A stretch of 64,000 bases of DNA from Bursaphelenchus xylophilus. Its lineage: Eukaryota > Nematoda > Chromadorea > Rhabditida > Aphelenchoididae. Under the pieces are notes generated by a model. The model saw only the letters and a list, made by a program, of their open reading frames with translations. It was not told the DNA's origin and did not search any database. The DNA lies in contig CAJFCV020000006.1 of the NCBI GenBank assembly GCA_904066235.2, forward strand, positions 62,001 through 126,000, written 5' to 3'. This document shows positions 52,307-63,492 of the stretch, piece after piece (the first letter of the stretch is position 1; the number at the start of each line of letters is the position of its first letter). Made by a program: the position numbers and the translations under genes.

Positions 52307-54853
52307 ACATTAGAAACATACTACAAAAAGAATTCAGTGAATATAAGCGTACTGTAAATTCTTACGACGATTTTAGTTTTTTTTCGCCTGTCCGGCGCCT
52401 ATCTGCCGGTAAAGACCGAAATCGCCAGAGCGAGCTTGGAAATTAAAAAACAGTGGGTAGGAAATTGGATAACACGACATTAGAAACATACTACAAAAAG
52501 AATTCAGTGAATATAAGCGTACTGTAAATTCTTACGACGATTTTAGTTTTTTTTCGTCTGTCCGGCGCCTATCTGCCGGTAAAGGCCGAAATCGCCAGAC
52601 CGAGCTTGGAAATTAAAAAACGGTGGGTAGGAAATTGGATAACACTACATTAGAAACATAATACAAAAAGAATTCAGTGAATATAAGCGTACTGTAAATT
52701 CTTACGACGATTTTAGTTTTTTTCGCCTGTCCGGCGCCTATCTGCCGGTAAAGACCGAAATCGCCAGACCGAGCTTGGAAATTAAAAAACAGTGGGTAGG
52801 AAATTGGATAACACTACATTAGAAACATACTACAAAAAGAATTCAGTGAATATAAGCGTACTGTAAATTCTTACGACGATTTTAGTTTTTTTCGCCTGTC
52901 CGGCGCCTATCTGCCGGTAAAGACCGAAATCGCCAGAGCGAGCTTGGAAATTAAAAAACAGTGGGTAGGAAATTGGATAACACGACATTAGAAACATACT
53001 ACAAAAAAGAATTCAGTGAATATAAGCGTACTGTAAATTCTTACGACGATTTTAGTTTTTTTTCGCCTGTCCGGCGCCTATCTGCCGGTAAAGACCGAAA
53101 TCGCCAGACCGAGCTTGGAAATTAAAAAACAGTGGGTAGGAAATTGGATAACACTACATTAGAAACATACTACAAAAAGAATTCAGTGAATATAAGCGTA
53201 CTGTAAATTCTTACGACGATTTTAGTTTTTTTCGCCTGTCCGGCGCCTATCTGCCGGTAAAGACCGAAATCGCCAGACCGAGCTTGGAAATTAAAAAACA
53301 GTGGGTAGGAAATTGGATAACACTACATTAGAAACATACTACAAAAAGAATTCAGTGAATATAAGCGTACTGTAAATTCTTACGACGATTTTAGTTTTTT
53401 TCGCCTGTCCGGCACCTATCTGCCGGTAAAGACCGAAATCGCCAGAGCGAGCTTGGAAATTAAAAAACAGTGGGTAGGAAATTGGATAACACGACATTAG
53501 AAACATACTACAAAAAGAATTCAGTGAATATAAGCGTACTGTAAATTCTTACGACGATTTTAGTTTTTTTCGCCTGTCCGGCGCCTATCTGCCGGTAAAG
53601 ACCGAAATCGCCAGAGCGAGCTTGGAAATTAAAAAACAGTGGGTAGGAAATTGGATAACACGACATTAGAAACATACTACAAAAAGAATTCAGTGAATAT
53701 AAGCGTACTGTAAATTCTTACGACGATTTTAGTTTTTTTTCGCCTGTCCGGCACCTATCTGCCGGTAAAGACCGAAATCGCCAGAGCGAGCTTGGAAATT
53801 AAAAAACAGTGGGTAGGAAATTGGATAACACGACATTAGAAACATACTACAAAAAGAATTCAGTGAATATAAGCGTACTGTAAATTCTTACGACGATTTT
53901 AGTTTTTTTCGCCTGTCCGGCGCCTATCTGCCGGTAAAGACCGAAATCGCCAGAGCGAGCTTGGAAATTAAAAAACAGTGGGTAGGAAATTGGATAACAC
54001 GACATTAGAAACATACTACAAAAAGAATTCAGTGAATATAAGCGTACTGTAAATTCTTACGACGATTTTAGTTTTTTTTCGCCTGTCCGGCGCCTATCTG
54101 CCGGTAAAGGCCGAAATCACCAGACCGAGCTTGGAAATTAAAAAACAGTGGGTAGGAAATTGGATAACACTACATTAGAAACATACTAAAAAAAGAATTC
54201 AGTGAATATAAGCGTACTGTAAATTCTTACGACGATTTTAGTTTTTTTCGCCTGTCCGGCGCCTATCTACCGGTAAAGACCGAAATCGCCAGACCGAGCT
54301 TGGAAATTAAAAAACAGTGGGTAGGAAATTGGATAACACTACATTACAAACATACAACAAAAAGAATTCAGTGAATATAAGCGTACTGTAAATTCTTACG
54401 ACGATTTTAGTTTTTTTTTCGCCTGTCCGGCGCCTATCTGCCGGTAAAGACCGAAATCGCCAGACCGAGCTTGGAAATTAAAAAACAGTAGGTAGGAAAT
54501 TGGATAACACGACATTAGAAACATACTACAAAAAGAATTCAGTGAATATAAGCGTACTGTAAATTCTTACGACGATTTTAGTTTTTTTTCGCCTGTCCGG
54601 CGCCTATCTGCCGGTAAAGACCGAAATCGCCAGAGCGAGCTTGGAAATTAAAAAACAGTGGGTAGGAAATTGGATAACACGACATTAGAAACATATTACA
54701 AAAAGAATTCAGTGAATATAAGCGTACTGTAAATTCTTACGACGATTTTAGTTTTTTTTTTCGCCTGTCCGGCGCCTATCTGCCGGTAAAGACCGAAATC
54801 GCCAGACCGAGCTTGGAAATTAAAAAACAGTGGGTAGGAAATTGGATAACACT

Positions 54854-56040
54854 ACATTAGAAACATACTACAAAAAGAATTCAGTGAATATAAGCGTACT
54901 GTAAATTCTTACGACGATTTTAGTTTTTTTCGCCTGTCCGGCGCCTATCTGCCGGTAAAGACCGAAATCGCCAGAGCGAGCTTGGAAATTAAAAAACAGA
55001 GGGTAGGAAATTGGATAACACGACATTAGAAACATACTACAAAAAGAATTCAGTGAATATAAGCGTACTGTAAATTCTTACGACGATTTTAGTTTTTTTC
55101 GCCTGTCCGGCGCCTATCTGCCGGTAAAGACCGAAATCGCCAGACCGAGCTTGGAAATTAAAAAACAGTGGGTAGGAAATTGGATAACACGACATTAGAA
55201 ACATACTACAAAAAGAATTCAGTGAATATAAGCGTACTGTAAATTCTTACGACGATTTTAGTTTTTTTCGCCTGTCCGGCGCCTATCTGCCGGTAAAGAC
55301 CGAAATCGCCAGACCGAGCTTGGAAATTAAAAAACAGTGGGTAGGAAATTGGATAACACGACATTAGAAACATACTACAAAAAGAATTCAGTGAATATAA
55401 GCGTACTGTAAATTCTTACGACGATTTTAGTTTTTTTCGCCTGTCCGGCGCCTATCTGCCGGTAAAGACCGAAATCGCCAGACCGAGCTTGGAAATTAAA
55501 AAACAGTGGGTAGGAAATTGGATAGCACTACATTAGAAACATACTACAAAAAGAATTCAGTGAATATAAGCGTACTGTAAATTCTTACGACGATTTTAGT
55601 TTTTTTCGCCTGTCCGGCGCCTATCTGCCGGTAAAGACCGAAATCGCCAGAGCGAGCTTGGAAATTAAAAAACAGAGGGTAGGAAATTGGATAACACGAC
55701 ATTAGAAACATACTACAAAAAGAATTCAGTGAATATAAGCGTACTGTAAATTCTTACGACGATTTTAGTTTTTTTTCGCCTGTCCGGCGCCTATCTGCCG
55801 GTAAAGACCGAAATCGCCAGAGCGAGCTTGGAAATTAAAAAACAGTGGGTAGGAAATTGGATAACACGACATTAGAAACATACTACAAAAAGAATTCAGT
55901 GAATATAAGCGTACTGTAAATTCTTACGACGATTTTAGTTTTTTTTCGCCTGTCCGGCGCCTATCTGCCGGTAAAGACCGAAATCGCCAGACCGAGCTTG
56001 GAAATTAAAAAACAGTGGGTAGGAAATTGGATAGCACTAC
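54854..56040 (+). repeat. Local 4-mer and 3-mer duplications
   Basis: The rare cagaggg occurs at two sites whose variant A lies at 55000 and 55676, 676 bp apart (four 169-bp monomers). The rare gatagcac has its G at 55525 and 56034, 509 bp apart (three monomers). The two offsets differ although the regions overlap, so at least two separate exchange or slippage events are recorded. Confidence 0.75.
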
Positions 56041-56204
56041 ATTAGAAACATACTACAAAAAGAATTCAGTGAATATAAGCGTACTGTAAATTCTTACGAC
56101 GATTTTAGTTTTTTTCGCCTGTCCGGCGCCTATCTGCCGGTAAAGACCGAAATCGCCAGAGCGAGCTTGGAAATTAAAAAACAGTGGGTAGGAAATTGGA
56201 TAAC

Positions 56205-57562
56205 ACGACATTAGAAACATACTACAAAAAGAATTCAGTGAATATAAGCGTACTGTAAATTCTTACGACGATTTTAGTTTTTTTTCGCCTGTCCGGCGCC
56301 TATCTGCCGGTAAAGACCGAAATCGCCAGACCGAGCTTGGAAATTAAAAAACAGTGGGTAGGAAATTGGATAACACGACATTAGAAACATACTACAAAAA
56401 GAATTCAGTGAATATAAGCGTACTGTAAATTCTTACGACGATTTTAGTTTTTTTTCGCCTGTCCGGCGCCTATCTGCCGGTAAAGACCGAAATCGCCAGA
56501 CCGAGCTTGGAAATTAAAAAACAGTGGGTAGGAAATTGGATAACACGACATTAGAAACATACTACAAAAAGAATTCAGTGAATATAAGCGTACTGTAAAT
56601 TCTTACGACGATTTTAGTTTTTTTCGCCTGTCCGGCGCCTATCTGCCGGTAAAGACCGAAATCGCCAGACCGAGCTTGGAAATTAAAAAACAGTGGGTAG
56701 GAAATTGGATAACACGACATTAGAAACATACTACAAAAAGAATTCAGTGAATATAAGCGTACTGTAAATTCTTACGACGATTTTAGTTTTTTTTCGCCTG
56801 TCCGGCGCCTATCTGCCGGTAAAGACCGAAATCGCCAGACCGAGCTTGGAAATTAAAAAACAGTGGGTAGGAAATTGGATAACACGACATTAGAAACATA
56901 CTACAAAAAGAATTCAGTGAATATAAGCGTACTGTAAATTCTTACGACGATTTTAGTTTTTTTTCGCCTGTCCGGCGCCTATCTGCCGGTAAAGACCGAA
57001 ATCGCCAGACCGAGCTTGGAAATTAAAAAACAGTGGGTAGGAAATTGGATAACACGACATTAGAAACACACTACAAAAAGAATTCAGTGAATATAAGCGT
57101 ACTGTAAATTCTTACGACGATTTTAGTTTTTTTTCGCCTGTCCGGCGCCTATCTGCCGGTAAAGACCGAAATCGCCAGACCGAGCTTGGAAATTAAAAAA
57201 CAGTGGGTAGGAAATTGGATAACACGACATTAGAAACATACTACAAAAAGAATTCAGTGAATATAAGCGTACTGTAAATTCTTACGATGATTTTAGTTTT
57301 TTTTCGCCTGTCCGGCGCCTATCTGCCGGTAAAGACCGAAATCGCCAGACCGAGCTTGGAAATTAAAAAACAGTGGGTAGGAAATTGGATAACACGACAT
57401 TAGAAACATACTACAAAAAGAATTCAGTGAATATAAGCGTACTGTAAATTCTTACGATGATTTTAGTTTTTTTCGCCTGTCCGGCGCCTATCTGCCGGTA
57501 AAGACCGAAATCGCCAGACCGAGCTTGGAAATTAAAAAACAGTGGGTAGGAAATTGGATAAC
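56205..57562 (+). repeat. Run of eight consecutive B-type monomers
   Basis: Monomers starting at 56205, 56375, 56545, 56714, 56884, 57054, 57224 and 57394 are all G-start with ggcgcc and agaccg, so A/B alternation is lost. The sixth has the rare aaacacactac and the last two have acgatgat. The trio cacactac, acgatgat, acgatgat recurs at 63493-64000, about 6.44 kb (38 monomers) downstream. Confidence 0.85.
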
Positions 57563-57902
57563 ACGACATTAGAAACATACTACAAAAAGAATTCAGTGAA
57601 TATAAGCGTACTGTAAATTCTTACGACGATTTTAGTTTTTTTTCGCCTGTCCGGCGCCTATCTGCCGGTAAAGGCCGAAATCACCAGACCGAGCATGGAA
57701 ATTAAAAAACAGTGGGTAGGAAATTGGATAACACGACATTAGAAACATACTACAAAAAGAATTCAGTGAATATAAGCGTACTGTAAATTCTTACGACGAT
57801 TTTAGTTTTTTTTCGCCTGTCCGGCGCCTATCTGCCGGTAAAGGCCGAAATCACCAGACCGAGCATGGAAATTAAAAAACAGTGGGTAGGAAATTGGATA
57901 AC
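57563..57902 (+). repeat. Single-monomer tandem duplication, agcatgg eta copies
   Basis: Two adjacent 170-bp copies (57563-57732 and 57733-57902), both G-start with 8 T, aaaggcc, atcacc, agaccg, the private agcAtgg and cagtggg. I see no difference between them. The second passes into a theta copy at 57903, while the first passes into its own duplicate, so the duplication separated one eta copy from its theta partner. Confidence 0.85.
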
Positions 57903-58224
57903 ACTACATTAGAAACATAATAAAAAAAGAATTCAGTGAATATAAGCGTACTGTAAATTCTTACGACGATTTTAGTTTTTTTCGCCTGTCCGGCGCCTAT
58001 CTGCCGGTAAAGACCGAAATCGCCAGACCGAGCTTGGAAATTAAAAAACAGTGGGTAGGAAATTGGATAACACTACATTAGAAACATACTACAAAAAGAA
58101 TTCAGTGAATATAAGCGTACTGTAAATTCTTACGACGATTTTAGTTTTTTTCGCCTGTCCGGCGCCTATCTGCCGGTAAAGACCGAAATCGCCAGAGCGA
58201 GCCTGGAAATTAAAAAACAGTGGG

Positions 58225-59438
58225 TAGAAAATTGGATAACACGACATTAGAAACATACTACAAAAAGAATTCAGTGAATATAAGCGTACTGTAAATTCTT
58301 ACGACGATTTTAGTTTTCTTTCGCCTGTCCGGCGCCTATCTGCCGGTAAAGACCGAAATCGCCAGACCGAGCTTGGAAATTAAAAAACAGTGGGTAGGAA
58401 ATTGGATAACACTACATTATAAACATACTACAAAAAGAATTCAGTGAATATAAGCGTACTGTAAATTCTTATGACGATTTTAGTTTTTTTTTCGCCTGTC
58501 CGGCGCCTATCTGCCGGTAAAGACCGAAATCGCCAGACCGAGCTTGGAAATTAAAAAACAGTGGGTAGGAAATTGGATAACACGACATTAGAAACATACT
58601 ACAAAAAGAATTCAGTGAATATAAGCGTACTGTAAATTCTTACGACGATTTTAGTTTTTTTCGCCTGTCCGGCGCCTATCTGCCGGTAAAGGCCGAAATC
58701 GCCAGACGGAGCATGGAAATTAAAAAACAGTGGGTAGGAAATTGGATAACACTACATTAGAAACATAATAAAAAAAGAATTCAGTGAATATAAGCGTACT
58801 GTAAATTCTTACGACGATTTTAGTTTTTTTCGCCTGTCCGGCGCCTATCTGCCGGTAAAGACCGAAATCGCCAGACCGAGCTTGGAAATTAAAAAACAGT
58901 GGGTAGGAAATTGGATAACACTACATTAGAAACATACTACAGAAAGAATTCAGTGAATATAAGCGTACTGTAAATTCTTACGACGATTTTAGTTTTTTTC
59001 GCCTGTCCGGCGCCTATCTGCCGGTAAAGACCGAAATCGCCAGAGCGAGCTTGGAAATTAAAAAACAGTGGGTAGGAAATTGGATAACACGACATTAGAA
59101 ACATACTACAAAAAGAATTCAGTGAATATAAGCGTACTGTAAATTCTTACGACGATTTTAGTTTTTTTTCGCCTGTCCGGCGCCTATCTGCCGGTAAAGA
59201 CCGAAATCGCCAGAGCGAGCTTGGAAATTAAAAAACAGTGGGTAGAAAATTGGATAACACGACATTAGAAACATACTACAAAAAGAATTCAGTGAATATA
59301 AGCGTACTGTAAATTCTTACGACGATTTTAGTTTTCTTTCGCCTGTCCGGCGCCTATCTGCCGGTAAAGACCGAAATCGCCAGACCGAGCTTGGAAATTA
59401 AAAAACAGTGGGTAGGAAATTGGATAACACTACATTAT
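58225..59438 (+). repeat. 6-monomer duplication (1018 bp offset)
   Basis: Three private marks recur exactly 1018 bp apart: gtagaaaatt (58225 and 59243), ttttcttt with C at 58318 and 59336, and cattataaac (58413 and 59431). This is six monomers. Other changes differ between copies (agcctgg near 58203 and ttatgacg near 58471 only in the first), so they postdate the duplication. Span covers the marks. Confidence 0.82.
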
Positions 59439-60786
59439 AAACATACTACAAAAAGAATTCAGTGAATATAAGCGTACTGTAAATTCTTACGACGATTTTA
59501 GTTTTTTTCGCCTGTCCGGCGCCTATCTGCCGGTAAAGACCGAAATCGCCAGACCGAGCTTGGAAATTAAAAAACAGTGGGTAGGAAATTGGATAACACG
59601 ACATTAGAAACATACTACAAAAAGAATTCAGTGAATATAAGCGTACTGTAAATTCTTACGACGATTTTAGTTTTTTTCGCCTGTCCGGCGCCTATCTGCC
59701 GGTAAAGACCGAAATCGCCAGACCGAGCTTGGAAATTAAAAAACAGTGGGTAGGAAATTGGATAACACGACATTAGAAACATACTACAAAAAGAATTCAG
59801 TGAATATAAGCGTACTGTAAATTCTTACGATGATTTTAGTTTTTTTTCGCCTGTCCGGCGCCTATCTGCCGGTAAAGACCGAAATCGCCAGACCGAGCTT
59901 GGAAATTAAAAAACAGTGGGTAGGAAATTGGATAACACGACATTAGAAACATACTACAAAAAGAATTCAGTGAATATAAGCGTACTGTAAATTCTTACGA
60001 CGATTTTAGTTTTTTTTTCGCCTGTCCGGCGCCTATCTGCCGGTAAAGGCCGAAATCACCAGACGGAGCATGGAAATTAAAAAACAGTGGGTAGGAAATT
60101 GGATAACACTACATTAGAAACATACTACAGAAAGAATTCAGTGAATATAAGCGTACTGTAAATTCTTACGACGATTTTAGTTTTTTTCGCCTGTCCGGCG
60201 CCTATCTGCCGGTAAAGACCGAAATCGCCAGAGCGAGCTTGGAAATTAAAAAACAGTGGGTAGGAAATTGGATAACACGACATTAGAAACATACTACAAA
60301 AAGAATTCAGTGAATATAAGCGTACTGTAAATTCTTACGATGATTTTAGTTTTTTTCGCCTGTCCGGCGCCTATCTGCCGGTAAAGACCGAAATCGCCAG
60401 ACCGAGCTTGGAAATTAAAAAACAGTGGGTAGGAAATTGGATAACACGACATTAGAAACATACTACAAAAAGAATTCAGTGAATATAAGCGTACTGTAAA
60501 TTCTTACGACGATTTTAGTTTTTTTTTCGCCTGTCCGGCGCCTATCTGCCGGTAAAGGCCGAAATCACCAGACGGAGCATGGAAATTAAAAAACAGTGGG
60601 TAGGAAATTGGATAACACTACATTAGAAACATAATAAAAAAAGAATTCAGTGAATATAAGCGTACTGTAAATTCTTACGACGATTTTAGTTTTTTTCGCC
60701 TGTCCGGCGCCTATCTGCCGGTAAAGACCGAAATCGCCAGACCGAGCTTGGAAATTAAAAAACAGTGGGTAGGAAATTGGATAACA

Positions 60787-63054
60787 CTAAATTAGAAACA
60801 TACTACAGAAAGAATTCAGTGAATATAAGCGTACTGTAAATTCTTACGACGATTTTAGTTTTTTTCGCCTGTCCGGCGCCTATCTGCCGGTAAAGACCGA
60901 AATCGCCAGAGCGAGCTTGGAAATTAAAAAACAGTGGGTAGGAAATTGGATAACACGACATTATAAACATACTACAAAAAGAATTCAGTGAATATAAGCG
61001 TACTGTAAATTCTTACGACGATTTTAGTTTTTTTCGCCTGTCCGGCGCCTATCTGCCGGTAAAGACCGAAATCGCCAGACCGAGCTTGGAAATTAAAAAA
61101 CAGTGGGTAGGAAATTGGATAACACGACATTAGAAACATACTACAAAAAGAATTCAGTGAATATAAGCGTACTGTAAATCCTTACGACGATTTTAGTTTT
61201 TTTCGCCTGTCCGGCGCCTATCTGCCGGTAAAGACCGAAATCGCCAGACCGAGCTTGGAAATTAAAAAACAGTGGGTAGGAAATTGGATAACACGACATT
61301 AGAAACATACTACAAAAAGAATTCAGTGAATATAAGCGTACTGTAAATTCTTACGACGATTTTAGTTTTTTTCGCCTGTCCGGCGCCTATCTGCCGGTAA
61401 AGACCGAAATCGCCAGAGCGAGCTTGGAAATTTAAAAACAGTGGGTAGGAAATTGGATAACACGACATTAGAAACATACTACAAAAAGAATTCAGTGAAT
61501 ATAAGCGTACTGTAAATTCTTACGACGATTTCAGTTTTTTTCGCCTGTCCGGCGCCTATCTGCCGGTAAAGACCGAAATCGCCAGACCGAGCTTGGAAAT
61601 TAAAAAACAGTGGGTAGGAAATTGGATAACACGACATTAGAAACATACTACAAAAAGAATTCAGTGAATATAAGCGTACTGTAAATTCTTACGACGATTT
61701 TAGTTTTTTTCGCCTGTCCGGCGCCTATCTGCCGGTAAAGGCCGAAATCACCAGACCGAGCTTGGAAATTAAAAAACAGTGGGTAGGAAATTGGATAACA
61801 CTACATTAGAAACATAATAAAAAAAGAATTCAGTGAATATAAGCGTACTGTAAATTCTTACGACGATTTTAGTTTTTTTTCGCCTGTCCGGCGCCTATCT
61901 GCCGGTAAAGACCGAAATCGCCAGACCGAGCTTGGAAATTAAAAAACAGTGGGTAGGAAATTGGATAACACGACATTAGAAACATACTACAAAAAGAATT
62001 CAGTGAATATAAGCGTACTGTAAATTCTTACGATGATTTTAGTTTTTTTCGCCTGTCCGGCGCCTATCTGCCGGTAAAGACCGAAATCGCCAGACCGAGC
62101 TTGGAAATTAAAAAACAGTGGGTAGGAAATTGGATAACACTACATTAGAAACATACTACAAAAAGAATTCAGTGAATATAAGCGTACTGTAAATTCTTAC
62201 GACGATTTTAGTTTTTTTCGCCTGTCCGGCGCCTATCTGCCGGTAAAGACCGAAATCGCCAGACCGAGCTTGGAAATTAAAAAACAGTGGGTAGGAAATT
62301 GGATAACACTAAATTAGAAACATACTACAGAAAGAATTCAGTGAATATAAGCGTACTGTAAATTCTTACGACGATTTTAGTTTTTTTCGCCTGTCCGGCG
62401 CCTATCTGCCGGTAAAGACCGAAATCGCCAGAGCGAGCTTGGAAATTAAAAAACAGTGGGTAGGAAATTGGATAACACGACATTATAAACATACTACAAA
62501 AAGAATTCAGTGAATATAAGCGTACTGTAAATTCTTACGACGATTTTAGTTTTTTTCGCCTGTCCGGCGCCTATCTGCCGGTAAAGACCGAAATCGCCAG
62601 ACCGAGCTTGGAAATTAAAAAACAGTGGGTAGGAAATTGGATAACACGACATTAGAAACATACTACAAAAAGAATTCAGTGAATATAAGCGTACTGTAAA
62701 TCCTTACGACGATTTTAGTTTTTTTCGCCTGTCCGGCGCCTATCTGCCGGTAAAGACCGAAATCGCCAGACCGAGCTTGGAAATTAAAAAACAGTGGGTA
62801 GGAAATTGGATAACACGACATTAGAAACATACTACAAAAAGAATTCAGTGAATATAAGCGTACTGTAAATTCTTACGACGATTTTAGTTTTTTTCGCCTG
62901 TCCGGCGCCTATCTGCCGGTAAAGACCGAAATCGCCAGAGCGAGCTTGGAAATTTAAAAACAGTGGGTAGGAAATTGGATAACACGACATTAGAAACATA
63001 CTACAAAAAGAATTCAGTGAATATAAGCGTACTGTAAATTCTTACGACGATTTC
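60787..63054 (+). repeat. 9-monomer duplication (1522 bp offset)
   Basis: Five private marks recur at a constant 1522 bp offset: ctaaattag with acagaaag (60787 and 62309), cattataaac (60961 and 62483), aaatccttacg (C at 61180 and 62702), aaatttaaaaaca (61431 and 62953) and gatttcag (C at 61532 and 63054). The matching blocks cover at least 60787-61532 and 62309-63054. Right of these, copy 1 continues aaagacc while copy 2 switches to aaaggcc with atcacc. The constant offset shows no T-run change between copies. Confidence 0.88.
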
Positions 63055-63152
63055 AGTTTTTTTCGCCTGTCCGGCGCCTATCTGCCGGTAAAGGCCGAAA
63101 TCACCAGACCGAGCTTGGAAATTAAAAAACGGTGGGTAGGAAATTGGATAAC

Positions 63153-63492
63153 ACTACATTAGAAATATAATAAAAAAACAATTCAGTGAATATAAGCGTA
63201 CTGTAAATCCTTACGACGATTTTAGTTTTTTTTCGCCTGTCCGGCGCCTATCTGCCGGTAAAGGCCGAAATCACCAGACCGAGCTTGGAAATTAAAAAAC
63301 GGTGGGTAGGAGATTGGATAACACTACATTAGAAATATAATAAAAAAACAATTCAGTGAATATAAGCGTACTGTAAATTCTTACGACGATTTTAGTTTTT
63401 TTTCGCCTGTCCGGCGCCTATCTGCCGGTAAAGACCGAAATCGCCAGACCGAGCTTGGAAATTAAAAAACAGTGGGTAGGAAATTGGATAAC
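63153..63492 (+). repeat. Paired theta-derived monomers lacking EcoRI
   Basis: Two adjacent 170-bp copies (63153-63322 and 63323-63492) share agaaatataataaaaaaac and CAATTC instead of GAATTC (63179-63184 and 63349-63354). Both follow a cggtggg end. They differ downstream: the first has aaatccttacg, aaaggcc, atcacc, cggtggg and aggagattgg; the second has aaattcttacg, aaagacc, atcgcc and cagtggg. The shared part is thus the junction block rather than a whole monomer. Confidence 0.83.

Noticed and set aside
52195..52446. Open frame of 83 codons on the plus strand
   Set aside because: It begins at a TTG and is open mainly because it runs through the N gap; the remainder is ordinary satellite sequence.
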